The notes: generated from the letters alone by a model not told the origin. Shown: positions 10,304-18,453, counted from the stretch's first letter. The stretch is DNA of 64,000 nucleotides from Rhodoferax sp. GW822-FHT02A01 (GCF_038784515.1 NZ_CP152376.1:2542001-2606000); one strand, 5' to 3'. Made by a program: numbers and translations.

Positions 10304-11863
10304 ATGCGCCAATGGCCTGCACACAGCGACTCTGGCACAGTCGTGGTCATGGTGGTGGAGCCGCAATCCCTGGAGAACCTGAACGCCGAGCAGTTGCGCG
10401 CGATGACAGCCCGACTGCTCACGGAACTGCGCCACAGCCAGGCCCTCAACGAAAAACTCACCTACGAGAACGCGCTGCTCAAGCGCATGAAATTCGCCGC
10501 CCAGTCTGAACGCTTCAGCGCCGATCAGCGCAGCCTGCTCGAAGACGAGATCGATGCGGACCTGGCAGCCGTGGCCGCAGAGATTGAGCAGCTAAGCCTG
10601 CCGGTATCTCCTGCGCAGGACAAGCGGCAGGCCAAACGCCAACCGTTGCCGGTCAACCTGCCACGCCGGGAGATTCGCCATGAACCCGACTCCACCACGT
10701 GTCAATGTGGCTGCCAGCTCAAGCGCATTGGCGAGGACGTAGCGGAGAAGCTGGACTATGTGCCCGGCGTCTTTACCGTGGAGCGTCATGTGCGCGGCAA
10801 GTGGGCATGTGCCAAGTGCGAGACCATCACCCAGGCGCCGATCGAAGCGCACGTTATCGACAAGGGTATCCCCACCGCCGGACTGCTGGCCAAGGTGCTG
10901 GTGGCCAAGTACGCGGACCATCTGCCGCTGTACCGCCAAGAGAGCATCTTCGGTCGGGCCGGTTTGGCCATCCCGCGCTCCACTCTGGCGCAATGGGTGG
11001 GAACTTGTGGCGTGCGCCTGCAGCCCCTGGTCGATGCACTGAAGGCTGAGATGCTGCAACATCGTGTACTGCATGCTGATGAAACGCCAGTGTCGATGCT
11101 CAAGCCAGGCGATGGCAAGACGCATCGCGCCTACCTATGGGCTTATGCGCCCGGAGCCTTCGAGGACATGAGGGCCGTGGTGTATGACTTCTGCGAGTCC
11201 AGGGCTGGCGAGCATGCACGCAAGTTCCTGGAGGACTGGCGCGGAAGTCTCACCTGCGATGATTTCAGCGGCTACAAAGCACTGATCGCCAGCGGTGTGA
11301 CGGAGGTGGGGTGTCTGGCCCATGCGCGGCGCAAGTTCTTCGATCTGCACGCCGCCAGCAAGAGCTATATCGCCGAGTTTGCGCTGGCACAGTTTGCACT
11401 GGTCTACGAGATCGAGCGCGAGGTCAAGGAATTGGATGCAATGGAACGCCAGCGCATCCGCCAACAAAAGGCCAAGCCCGTGCTCGATGCCTTGCATGAA
11501 TGGATGGGCTTGCAGCGCCAGAAGGTGCACGCCAGTTCAGCCACCGCCAAAGCATTGGACTACAGCTTGCGGCGATGGGAGGCGCTCACCCGGTTCGTCG
11601 ATGACGGACGGCTTCCCGCGGATAACAACTGGATCGAGAACCAAATCCGCCCCATTGCCATTGGCCGCAACAACTGGTTGTTTGCCGGGAGTCTGCGCGC
11701 AGGCCAACGGGCTGCGGCAGTCATGAGCCTGATCCAGTCAGCACGCATGAATGGGCATGATCCCTATGCGTACCTGAAAGATGTGCTCACCCGGCTGCCT
11801 ACACAACGGGCCAGCCAGATCGGCGAGCTATTGCCGCATCGCTGGCAATCCACTACCACCTGA
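10304..11863 (+). CDS. tnpC: IS66 transposase TnpC
   Basis: DDE transposase of 519 residues. An N-terminal coiled-coil (about 25-90) precedes a zinc-finger-like part with CQCG and CAKC cysteines and the catalytic core: Asp in HADETPV, Asp in CDDFSGYK and Glu in NWIENQIRP, followed by the family ending GRNNWLFAGS. An in-frame ATG at 10349 is an alternative start. The reading frame is intact and full-length, so the element appears recent and possibly active. Confidence 0.92.
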   Translation: MRQWPAHSDSGTVVVMVVEPQSLENLNAEQLRAMTARLLTELRHSQALNEKLTYENALLKRMKFAAQSERFSADQRSLLEDEIDADLAAVAAEIEQLSLPVSPAQDKRQAKRQPLPVNLPRREIRHEPDSTTCQCGCQLKRIGEDVAEKLDYVPGVFTVERHVRGKWACAKCETITQAPIEAHVIDKGIPTAGLLAKVLVAKYADHLPLYRQESIFGRAGLAIPRSTLAQWVGTCGVRLQPLVDALKAEMLQHRVLHADETPVSMLKPGDGKTHRAYLWAYAPGAFEDMRAVVYDFCESRAGEHARKFLEDWRGSLTCDDFSGYKALIASGVTEVGCLAHARRKFFDLHAASKSYIAEFALAQFALVYEIEREVKELDAMERQRIRQQKAKPVLDALHEWMGLQRQKVHASSATAKALDYSLRRWEALTRFVDDGRLPADNNWIENQIRPIAIGRNNWLFAGSLRAGQRAAAVMSLIQSARMNGHDPYAYLKDVLTRLPTQRASQIGELLPHRWQSTTT

Positions 11864-11916
11864 CGGACTACCGCGGCAGCTCTCAGCGGTCAACATGGGT
11901 TGGCCGCGCGCTTACA

Positions 11917-11943
11917 GAAGTCATTCCAATCAGGACTGCATAA
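11917..11943 (+). pseudogene. Displaced 3' end of the integrase gene
   Basis: Directly after the right IS66 end, in the integrase frame if the IS and one target copy are removed. It reads the end of EV, then IPIRTA and a TAA at 11941-11943. This is the original C-terminus of the integrase, separated from the rest by the insertion. Confidence 0.75.
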
Positions 11944-12096
11944 TTCGTCTCAAGGAGAACGGATTGGCTTGATTCTGCTCCTGAGCTATGGATGTCCAGA
12001 ATTGATGTTGAGGCAGTGAGTAAGCGAGCAATTGGACGGCGCAGCAGGTAAATTTTCTGGAAGAGTAGGGTTACTGTTGCCCTAGACGATTCGGAT

Positions 12097-12726
12097 TTAC
12101 GCAATAACGCTCTGCAAAATGAATCGTTCCAATGGTTTTTTTTGCCCAGCACGGTAGAGATTTAAGAGGTCTCCATACCCCGGTGGACTTTTGTGCAGCT
12201 TCCAACTCACAGGGGTCCTATTGAAGCGGGCAAGGAGAATCCACACCATTAACCTCCCGATATGACCGTTCCCGTTTGCATACGGATGGATCGTAAAAAA
12301 ACGGGTAATCATGGCTGCAGCGACCGATACAACTTTCACGAGGTCTCCTGCTTTAGACTTCGAGAGGCTAGATTTCTCCACAATCGCATCCAATTGCTGA
12401 ACGGCGACTGATAGTTCGTTATGGAAATCTTCCATCAGAATTGATACCGAAGTCGGTGGAGTTCCGAAGTTCGTGCCAAAGTAGACCATATAACTTCGCA
12501 GGCAATCGAAATCTGATCCTCGGTAATTGCCTGCCACGCAGGGACACGCCTGCGGAGCCGTACGGAAAAACATACGGCGATGAAGGTATCTGGTATCTAG
12601 TAGGCCGGGTTGGTGCTGTAGCGGATCCGCTGAAAGCTCTTTCAAGATTTCGGTGCAGGAATCGACGACAGTTTGTATGTCCGGATGCTTTGAGTAATCC
12701 CAGTTGTTACAGTCTTCGTGCTGCAT
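12097..12726 (-). CDS. Fic family protein
   Basis: Fic-domain protein of 209 residues. The active-site motif reads HPYANGNGHIGR: the catalytic His and the GNG anion hole are present, but the usual acidic metal ligand is Asn and the first Arg is His. An upstream AGNYRGSDF segment matches the region before the Fic core in this subgroup. Fic enzymes usually transfer AMP or another nucleotide moiety to target proteins; whether the altered motif keeps that activity is open. No inhibitory-helix motif of the S/TxxxE type was found. It is the second gene of a two-gene unit, 7 nt after the 228-residue gene, and cargo of the element. Confidence 0.87.
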   Translation of the reverse strand: MQHEDCNNWDYSKHPDIQTVVDSCTEILKELSADPLQHQPGLLDTRYLHRRMFFRTAPQACPCVAGNYRGSDFDCLRSYMVYFGTNFGTPPTSVSILMEDFHNELSVAVQQLDAIVEKSSLSKSKAGDLVKVVSVAAAMITRFFTIHPYANGNGHIGRLMVWILLARFNRTPVSWKLHKSPPGYGDLLNLYRAGQKKPLERFILQSVIA

Positions 12727-12733
12727 CTACCTG

Positions 12734-13420
12734 TCAGTGGTAGGGGCTCCTAGCTAAGTTTGATGCCCAGCTCGGTTCCATTGATTTTCTGTTTTCAGCT
12801 GCAGCGACGGCTTCCTCTGCCAAAGCTAGCAACTCCGGATCCAACTCTTCGTCAGCAGCGGCCAAGGACTTGGTTACTGCTAAGAAATTTTGATGAGAAG
12901 CCTGGACGCTCTCGGCCCAAGACATTTCTGCTATCGCGCCTGCACCGATTGCAACAAGGTGAAGTTGATGCACCGCATCGCTTAATTCAACGAGTGCAGC
13001 CATCTGCTTGCGCACCTCTTGGTAAACGCGCGTATCTTTTTTGATCTCTTGAAGCTGCGTAGATACCTTGTCCAGAGATATCTGCTGAGCCTGCAGTGTG
13101 GTCTGCAGTTTCGACAACGCCGCAACTATAAATGGCCCAGGGATTTCACCGGACTCTGCTATCTCTTGCGCAAGGCCGACTTTGATGTTTTTGAATTGGA
13201 GCGTAAAGGATTGAACCTTCAATGTGTCTCGTTTAATCAATTGTACGAAGGCGTTGCTCAAATGGCTGGCCACTGCCTCAACTAAGCGCCGAGGAGAGAC
13301 GGCCATCAGGCCGCCAAAAACCGTAGTCTTAACTTTTGACCATCCGTTGGACGTCTCAAGTCGACTGATTTCGAGCCGAGCAACACCCTTCACGTCGTAA
13401 TGCATCGACGCAGCATGCAT
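12734..13420 (-). CDS. Hypothetical protein paired with Fic
   Basis: Not recognised. I chose the ATG at 13420 because GGAG stands 8 nt upstream on the coding strand; this gives 228 residues. The middle (about 95-160 from this start) is rich in Leu, Gln and Lys heptads and may form a coiled coil. A small-residue helical stretch with GAGAIAEM follows, and the C-terminus is acidic and Ala-rich. No signal peptide or clear membrane helix. It precedes the Fic gene by 7 nt on the same strand, so both are probably made from one transcript. Inhibitor, target or carrier are all possible; the sequence does not decide. Confidence 0.6.
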   Translation of the reverse strand: MHAASMHYDVKGVARLEISRLETSNGWSKVKTTVFGGLMAVSPRRLVEAVASHLSNAFVQLIKRDTLKVQSFTLQFKNIKVGLAQEIAESGEIPGPFIVAALSKLQTTLQAQQISLDKVSTQLQEIKKDTRVYQEVRKQMAALVELSDAVHQLHLVAIGAGAIAEMSWAESVQASHQNFLAVTKSLAAADEELDPELLALAEEAVAAAENRKSMEPSWASNLARSPYH

Positions 13421-13440
13421 GGCAATACTCCAAAGAAAAC

Positions 13441-13667
13441 TTATCCACAAGTGTGATCTGCCAATCCTATACGCAATATTGGGAAAAACCAGCAATATCC
13501 AGGCTTATAAACGGCATATCTTCCTTGCCAGGAGTGATGTGTATGCTATTAATAATATAGTAATCAGGGTGGTGATAAGCAACCTGTATAAATGCACAGA
13601 ATGTCTGTTAAGTCGCGTAAATGCTGGGTATGGCGATGTGTATAAAAAGTTAACAAGCTGTGTATAA
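13441..13667. other. AT-rich region with DnaA-box-like sites
   Basis: Non-coding, clearly AT-richer than its surroundings. It contains TTATCCACA at 13441-13449 and, on the other strand, exact TTATACACA at 13637-13645 and 13659-13667, 22 bp apart. Weaker relatives occur near 13538 and 13584. This is the pattern of a DnaA-binding region or of a strong AT-rich promoter region for the leftward Fic unit. No replication gene is adjacent. Confidence 0.45.
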
Positions 13668-13887
13668 CTTAAAAATTGAGATCCCAAGACCTCTATGATG
13701 ATCAGAACCTTTACATTTCGCAACGATGTCCAAAGCAAAAGACTGCGGGTTTTGTTGCCAGCAGAGTAGTCTCTGAATCGCCCCGCTTTTCAGCGGACCA
13801 GATGCGCCAGCCTGCACGACACTCCATCCCAGTGATCCGTCACTCGCGCCTCACCTCCCTGGGCGAGCATCAGTTGCTTGATGTTCT

Positions 13888-13912
13888 ACCCGGCCATGCG
13901 CCGGGTTTTTCT
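13888..13912 (+). terminator. Rho-independent terminator
   Basis: CCCGGC (13889-13894) pairs with GCCGGG (13900-13905) and is followed by TTTTT. No gene ending just before it on the + strand is recognised, so it may close a transcript or small RNA from 13670-13890, or be a relic. The rest of 13670-14196 shows no gene I can support. Confidence 0.65.
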
Positions 13913-13940
13913 TAACTGAATCACTCAGTGTGAAAGAAAA

Positions 13941-13968
13941 CGCCCTTAACCTTTGACGGATAAGGGCG
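13941..13968. repeat. Perfect 8-bp inverted repeat
   Basis: CGCCCTTA at 13941-13948 and TAAGGGCG at 13961-13968 with a 12-nt loop. There is no T-run after it, so it could be an operator or an RNA hairpin. It lies in the gene-poor stretch between the Fic unit and the 77-residue gene. Confidence 0.4.
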
Positions 13969-14196
13969 AAATAGGCGTGAACCTAGGGATAAAGCGCAAG
14001 ACACATGACCTTCTTGCGAAAACGGTTATGGGATGCAGTGGTCGAATAAACATGCCAATTTCTCGCAAATTTATGTAAAGCGTTATGACCGGTGTCCACT
14101 CTGGAAACTGGCGCCTTAGGAGGAAACTAAGTTCTGCACACACGCGTTAACTTGTGCCTCTCTAGTGCAGAGGACGAGAGCTAGGCAGGGCAGTGG

Positions 14197-14430
14197 TCAA
14201 AAATCGCGATCGGCGCTGGTGAAGTTTGGAAACTCGACGTCGTGCTCAACCATCAGGCAGTGGAGTGCATTGTCCACCTCTCTTGGAAAGCGCTTGCGAA
14301 ATTGGTCTCCTTGGAGCAAGTCTTCCATGTAGGTCATGAAATCTGGGTCTTCCCAATGCTCCTGAAGCATGTGACCGACACGAGGAAACCGTCCGTTGAC
14401 TATCGCGAAGGCAATGCTGTCTTCAAGCAT
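14197..14430 (-). CDS. Small hypothetical protein, paralogue of the 85-residue protein at 37861-38118
   Basis: Acidic protein of 77 residues without signal peptide or membrane segment. The ATG at 14430 follows GAGGAGG on the coding strand at normal spacing. The first 55 residues align without gaps to the protein just outside attR: both have AFA-V near 7-11, EHWE-PDF near 24-31, LL near 38 and NAL near 54. The function of this small family is unknown to me. Confidence 0.72.
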   Translation of the reverse strand: MLEDSIAFAIVNGRFPRVGHMLQEHWEDPDFMTYMEDLLQGDQFRKRFPREVDNALHCLMVEHDVEFPNFTSADRDF

Positions 14431-14595
14431 GTCACACCTCCTCTCTGCAAATTGTGGCGCTCGGCCACACTAACAACATAGTCCTTCTGACAGATTCGTC
14501 AACTGACAATGAAGTAAGGCAGATAGCGCGTTGTGGGCAAATAGGCGCGCACATCCCGCACGCTTACCCTAGGCGTGCAATCTTCTGTTGGCTTT

Positions 14596-14617
14596 GGCCC
14601 AGCATGTGAGCTGGGCC
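14596..14617. terminator. GC-rich hairpin, possible terminator
   Basis: GGCCCAGC (14596-14603) and GCTGGGCC (14610-14617) form a perfect 8-bp stem with a 6-nt loop. It lies about 35 nt after the stop of the leftward 56-residue gene, where a terminator is expected, but the T-run is weak. Confidence 0.45.
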
Positions 14618-14649
14618 CTGCTTTCTTCAGCTATGGCTTCTCAAATCCT

Positions 14650-14820
14650 CTACGCATAGGTGTTCACGTTGTTACCCATGGTCTCCGTAGGCTTGGAAAC
14701 TTGAGCTGTTGGCGCCGCAGGGGCGGCCTTCTTGCTGCCGTCGTTGTCGCCGTCGGCGTCAGTGCCAACTTTTTGGACTGGTGCTGCAGGTGTCTGGCCG
14801 CTTACAGGAGAGATGGACAT
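14650..14820 (-). CDS. Small Pro/Ala-rich hypothetical protein (56 residues)
   Basis: Short gene with a good ribosome site (AAGGAA 6 nt before ATG at 14820 on the coding strand). The protein begins MSISPVSGQTPAAP, has an acidic DADGDNDGS segment that resembles a calcium-binding loop, then a Lys/Ala/Pro tract, and ends MGNNVNTYA. No signal peptide. Similar short proteins with a DGDND-type segment are, as I remember, common in Comamonadaceae, with no assigned function. Composition and spacing suggest a real gene. Confidence 0.68.
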   Translation of the reverse strand: MSISPVSGQTPAAPVQKVGTDADGDNDGSKKAAPAAPTAQVSKPTETMGNNVNTYA

Positions 14821-14926
14821 GAAATTTCCTTATTTGTGGAAACTCTACTATCGGCAGATAACTCGCCTTGCGAAAGTGCGGGCGTGTAAAGCTTAAGCAG
14901 TCCGTAAGCATCGTCACAATGGCGGC

Positions 14927-15247
14927 ATGAGAACCCTGTTGCTATTCATTGCCGCTGCACTCGCAGAAATCGCCGGCTGCTACCTGCCTTACCTGTGGCT
15001 CAAACAGGGCAGGTCGGCTTGGTTGCTGATTCCTGGTACGTTGAGTCTGGCCTTGTTCGCGTGGCTGTTGACCCTGCATGAAACGGCTGCGGGGCGTGTG
15101 TATGCCGCCTACGGTGGTGTTTACATCTGCGTGGCGCTTGGATGGCTTTGGGCGGCAGACCAGGTGCGTCCAACAACATGGGACCTGGTTGGCGGTGGGG
15201 TGGCGTTGCTGGGCATGGGCATCATCATGTTCCAGCCAGTACGGTGA
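14927..15247 (+). CDS. YnfA family membrane protein
   Basis: Inner-membrane protein of 106 residues with four predicted membrane helices filling nearly the whole chain. The N-terminus ([20 protein letters not shown]) and the [12 protein letters not shown] segment are the signature of the YnfA/UPF0060 family, a relative of small multidrug transporters of uncertain function. The length is exactly that of the family. It stands alone on the + strand as cargo of the element. Confidence 0.9.
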   Translation: MRTLLLFIAAALAEIAGCYLPYLWLKQGRSAWLLIPGTLSLALFAWLLTLHETAAGRVYAAYGGVYICVALGWLWAADQVRPTTWDLVGGGVALLGMGIIMFQPVR

Positions 15248-15403
15248 ACCGGTCCACGCTTGCAATCTGGCTGCCAGCGCGGTGGACCCACCACTGCTAG
15301 CCCTTATCACACCCGAAGGTATGGGGTCGGAAGGTGTTCCACCGTCGGCACTGTAACGGAGCGGCAGATTCGCGTTGACGCCTCTAAGCCAGAGGTAAAA
15401 AGG

Positions 15404-15799
15404 TTATCGAAGGCTAAACATTGTCACGTACTTCTCCCATTGTGACTTGATGAAATCGCATCGCTCTTTTGTCATGGCAAAGCCTGGCTCATGCAGTTGT
15501 TGTCTTGCCATGTCCCAACCCTTGCGGAAATATGGCTCCATTGCCAACTCTTGTTTGCCACGATCCGGTTTGGCCAAATATTCATTTACCTGCGATTCCG
15601 CGGTTGCTTTAGGCGGTGGCAGAAATCCTTTGTCAACACACATGTCAAATTGAGAGGCAGTACCACCAAAGTAGACGCCGATGGACGCTGCTTGAGCCAG
15701 ATACTGCTGATTCTGATCAGCAGATGGATTCTCCTGGGCGAGTATGGTGCAACATAGCAAACTGAAACTGATACCAACCGTTGTAACTTTGGAGATCAT
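15404..15799 (-). CDS. Hypothetical exported protein
   Basis: The frame is open up to 15931, but the ATG at 15799 begins a clear signal peptide (MISKVTTVGISFSLLCCTILA, cleavage likely after AQ), so I start there: about 131 residues. The mature part has a central FDMCVDKGFLPPP segment and a C-terminal MTKERCDFIKSQW segment; the two Cys could form a disulfide in the periplasm. No domain recognised. It lies alone, with no close partner. Confidence 0.68.
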   Translation of the reverse strand: MISKVTTVGISFSLLCCTILAQENPSADQNQQYLAQAASIGVYFGGTASQFDMCVDKGFLPPPKATAESQVNEYLAKPDRGKQELAMEPYFRKGWDMARQQLHEPGFAMTKERCDFIKSQWEKYVTMFSLR

Positions 15800-15940
15800 C
15801 AAGTAGTGCGCTTTCAATTGGTTCTCGTGTGACTTGCATTCATTATGCAATTGTCGTCCTGACTGGAACGGTGCTAGAAAACAGGTACGTAGAGCGCCAA
15901 CGTTATGACGAAGGTAGGGATTGATGCGCACCTCAGTGGG

Positions 15941-16177
15941 CTATGCATCTTTTGCCCATGACGGGCTCCACGTTGCTTCAGGCTTGGGCACCGATCTCCT
16001 GACTCCTTCGATGATGGTACGTGCAACTTTTGGCTGCCCGCATTTATTGGTGTGAAAGGCTATCCGCTGCGATTTAAGGTGCTCGCGTTGCTTGCTGGCA
16101 GTCTTGTATCCAGTCAGCTCCACCAGCTCTTCTTGAGACAAGAACATGCTGTATTTGTCCGTCGAGTGTGGCTCCAT
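15941..16177 (-). CDS. DUF4224 domain protein
   Basis: Small phage-associated protein of 78 residues. The segment FLSQEELVELTGYKTASKQ is the DUF4224 signature (a winged-helix-like fold found in prophage early regions). Start chosen at the ATG at 16177; ATG at 16147 is an alternative. It is divergent from the PrtN-like gene with about 100 bp between. It is the first of three DUF4224 genes in the element; its C-terminal half differs from the other two. Confidence 0.75.
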   Translation of the reverse strand: MEPHSTDKYSMFLSQEELVELTGYKTASKQREHLKSQRIAFHTNKCGQPKVARTIIEGVRRSVPKPEATWSPSWAKDA

Positions 16178-16278
16178 CAAGGCATGCTTTCCCTGTCAAA
16201 ATCCAGACAAACACAATACGTGTTGGTGGCGAAATTTGCAACTTTGGTAGTTTCTCAAGCACACTGAGGGGAATTGAA

Positions 16279-16509
16279 ATGGACGATCTTCTTTTGCTTT
16301 CGGATATTTGCAAAGACCTGGGGCTGTCCGATTTGGTAGCCCGCCGCAAGGCATCATTGGGTTTGTTACCAGTCCCGGCATTCAGGCTGTCTGGCACCCA
16401 AAAAGGCCCGCTCTATGTCAGGAAAGCCGACTTTGAAGCCCATGTAAAGCGTCAGGCCGAAAGGGCTGCCGCTTTGAATAAGAAGATGCGCGAGGCAGGG
16501 TTGGTTTGA
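16279..16509 (+). CDS. PrtN-like (pyocin activator family) protein
   Basis: Protein of 76 residues resembling the pyocin activator PrtN family: LLLLSDICKDLGL at the start, LPVPAFRLSGTQKGPLYV in the middle and a basic C-terminal helix. The ATG at 16279 follows a GAGGGG site. PrtN is a transcriptional activator in Pseudomonas pyocin clusters; here no pyocin gene is present, so it probably regulates element genes. The TGA overlaps the TTG of the next frame. Confidence 0.72.
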   Translation: MDDLLLLSDICKDLGLSDLVARRKASLGLLPVPAFRLSGTQKGPLYVRKADFEAHVKRQAERAAALNKKMREAGLV

Positions 16510-16844
16510 AGGCTGCTGTCGCGAAAATCGGCATTCGCCAAGCCAATGACAGCCAGCTAATCCAGTACGCAACAGAAATACGTGTGCGTGCGCAACGAAG
16601 GGCCGGGGAAATGCTGGCGCAGACGCCAAAGGCTACTGGTGTCCGCATGAACGGCCCGGTGGTCGAAGCTAACGACCGCCGAGAAGCTGCGACGCTGGCA
16701 GATATGGGAATCACAAAAGATCAATCCGCCAACTGGCAATCCCTTGCGCGCCAGTCTGATTACTTGATAAGACTCCTATCAAACACGCCGGAAACAATGT
16801 GCTTGCCTTCTTCCACGCCTGAACGTCGCGGTGTGAAGCGATGA
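16506..16844 (+). pseudogene. Phage hypothetical protein, probably truncated
   Basis: TTG start at 16506 overlaps the PrtN-like stop (TTGA). The first roughly 80 residues look like a common phage protein with RIRAERRAGE-type and MGITKDQSANWQ segments, here RVRAQRRAGEMLA near 27. After NWQSLARQ (about 16755) the reading frame runs into sequence that is the antisense of the DUF4224 gene and no longer resembles the family. The natural 3' part therefore seems lost and replaced by a junction. Confidence 0.6.
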
Positions 16845-16962
16845 TTCTTGAGCCGTCCTTGCGGTGAGGAATTCCATGTTCTTTCAACCACTGAGCTTGT
16901 CGGCTTGGGCGTGCGTAGCCTGTCACGATTAGCAGATCTTCTGGTGTGAGATATGCGCTCAT
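16711..16962 (-). CDS. DUF4224 domain protein with aberrant C-terminus
   Basis: The first 52 residues (YLTPEDLLIVTGYARPSRQ, WLKEHGIPHR, IIASHRDVQAW) match the DUF4224 protein at 29143-29349. After about residue 53 the similarity stops, and the frame reads through the antisense of the phage gene at 16506. This looks like a deletion junction near 16760-16810 shared by both genes. The start codon follows directly after the TAG of the 261-residue gene, so translation is coupled. Confidence 0.65.
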   Translation of the reverse strand: MSAYLTPEDLLIVTGYARPSRQAQWLKEHGIPHRKDGSRIIASHRDVQAWKKASTLFPACLIGVLSSNQTGAQGIASWRIDLL

Positions 16963-17748
16963 CTAGACTTGCTCACCGCAAAGTGAATTCACACGCTTAG
17001 GCACTGGATCAATGCGATCTGCGGTCGCGGTAGCCCACTCAAGCCACTGGACCAATTCTGGTGAGTGCTGCCCATTGGTCAAGACACGAATGCTTTCAGC
17101 ATAGGATCGGAGCAATTGGGAGTCTCGCCACAGTCTGGCTTCTTCAAGAAGGGCTTGCTCCTTTGCTGCCTCCTGCCTCTTTTGCTCTTCTGCAAGCTTT
17201 CGTGCCGTAGCATCAATTGCGCGTTGCCTGGTTATCTCCTCATAGACTCGATTTGCAATGGCGTGCTGTTCGCGCTTGGCTTTCAATTGACGATCAGGCT
17301 CTCTTCGGTCATAGACATAGCCATAAAGCAATATGAAGACTTCGTTCAGTCGACCTTCAATTTGTCTTCTGTCTGAATCTACAAAGTCCTTCCTTCCCCC
17401 TCCTGTTCGCTCGCATGTGAGAGTCAGTCGGCATTCCTTATTTAGCCGCAAGTAGATGCCGATTTGGGTCGTCTCAAGATCAAAAAGTACGTTGCCGTAC
17501 CAAGTCGAAACGCTGACCCTGCAATTTCGCCTTTCGGCGGCATGGATCAACGCGCTCAGGATTGCATTACTTCGGTCAGAAAAGTAACGACTGCGCCTGC
17601 CTTCGTAACGCTTAGGGTCGTCCCGCAATTCTGAGACCAGTGGATGAAGGTTGGATGTTGACTTATCCACTTCAATTCGGTTTTGCGCGCCTTCCTCTTC
17701 CTCGCACCGTTCAATGAGCCACTGCTTGTCGAGTTCTTCATCGGTCAT
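16963..17748 (-). CDS. Hypothetical protein with C-terminal coiled coil
   Basis: Soluble protein of 261 residues. An acidic N-terminus (DEELDKQWLIERCEEEE) is followed by a mixed alpha/beta part and, from about 150 to 215, a highly charged Lys/Glu/Gln-rich helix likely to form a coiled coil (ARKLAEEQKRQEAAKEQALL). No enzyme motif or membrane segment. It is the first gene of a leftward pair with the DUF4224 gene and diverges from the HTH gene at 17822 across about 70 bp, a likely shared control region. Confidence 0.62.
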   Translation of the reverse strand: MTDEELDKQWLIERCEEEEGAQNRIEVDKSTSNLHPLVSELRDDPKRYEGRRSRYFSDRSNAILSALIHAAERRNCRVSVSTWYGNVLFDLETTQIGIYLRLNKECRLTLTCERTGGGRKDFVDSDRRQIEGRLNEVFILLYGYVYDRREPDRQLKAKREQHAIANRVYEEITRQRAIDATARKLAEEQKRQEAAKEQALLEEARLWRDSQLLRSYAESIRVLTNGQHSPELVQWLEWATATADRIDPVPKRVNSLCGEQV

Positions 17749-17821
17749 ACCTGTAAATCACTTTCGAAATTCGTTGGAGTGCCTCATCATCTTGCCAGTA
17801 GCAACCGGCGAAGGAACCTGA

Positions 17822-18124
17822 ATGGGATCTCACTCTTATGACGTACTTATGGCGGCTGACTTTCTTGGTGTGTCGCGGGGCATGGTTTACAAGCTCGCAG
17901 CTCCTGGAGGCCCAATTCCCTGTTACCGATTCGGGACCCGCATAGTGTTCGAGCTTGATGATCTGCAGGCCTACAAACAGTCGTGCAAGGTGAACCCGTT
18001 GCCCCCTTTACCGCTGCCACGCTTGCGACCCCGGTCCGTCAGCATCCGCAACCCAGATGGCGAATCCTCACTTCGGAAAACGTTCGAGAAGTTGGGGATT
18101 ACGCCCCGGCGCACATTAAAGTGA
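17822..18124 (+). CDS. Helix-turn-helix protein (excisionase/MerR-like fold)
   Basis: Protein of 100 residues. The N-terminal part (AADFLGVSRGMVYKLAAPGG, then CYRFGTRIVFELDDLQAY) is the winged helix-turn-helix of the AlpA/excisionase type used by phages and islands for control of excision or early genes. A Pro/Arg-rich tail follows. It is divergent from the 261-residue gene and stands first in the rightward phage-like gene run, so it is a candidate for the element's Xis or regulator. Confidence 0.72.
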   Translation: MGSHSYDVLMAADFLGVSRGMVYKLAAPGGPIPCYRFGTRIVFELDDLQAYKQSCKVNPLPPLPLPRLRPRSVSIRNPDGESSLRKTFEKLGITPRRTLK

Positions 18125-18169
18125 GCCAAACGCCTTGCACATGAATAGATAAAGTATTACCATATCAAT

Positions 18170-18349
18170 ATGGAAAAGAAACTTGTCGGAAGAGGTGGAG
18201 CCGGAAGAGGACAGGGGCGCAAGCCTTTGGCCGAGGGAGAACCATTGATACCGGTAACCATCAAGATGCTGCAGAAGCAGAAAGACAAACTCGCCCGCTT
18301 GGGTGGAGCGCCTTGGGTGAGAAAGAAGATAGACCAAGCAAAGGAATAG
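18170..18349 (+). CDS. Small basic phage protein (59 residues)
   Basis: ATG at 18170 to TAG at 18349. The start GRGGAGRGQGRKPL belongs to a widespread type of small phage protein that begins with a Gly/Arg run ending in GRKP. The rest (VTIKMLQKQKDKLARLGGAPWVRKKI) resembles a ribbon-helix-helix arrangement of a strand and two helices. Probably DNA-binding. It lies between the HTH gene and the 181-residue gene on the same strand. Confidence 0.65.
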   Translation: MEKKLVGRGGAGRGQGRKPLAEGEPLIPVTIKMLQKQKDKLARLGGAPWVRKKIDQAKE

Positions 18350-18453
18350 AACCCGGCAAGCCCTGCGCCGGATCTTGCAGGGCACTAAGGCGACAGCAAA
18401 GGTGATTGGACCCACCAATGCTGTCTGACCAAAATCAAAGAGAGGCTTTGAAA

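Larger units (their letters stand above)
9455..11915 (+). mobile_element. IS66-family insertion sequence, complete
   Basis: Terminal inverted repeats of about 26 bp start with GTAAGCG at 9455 and, on the other strand, at 11915. They share CGGCCA, CCCAT and TTGA blocks with four mismatches. The flanks are GGAAGTCA (9447-9454) and AGAAGTCA (11916-11923), seven of eight bases alike, which matches the 8-bp target duplication known for IS66 elements. It carries the standard tnpA, tnpB and tnpC genes, all open. Confidence 0.93.
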
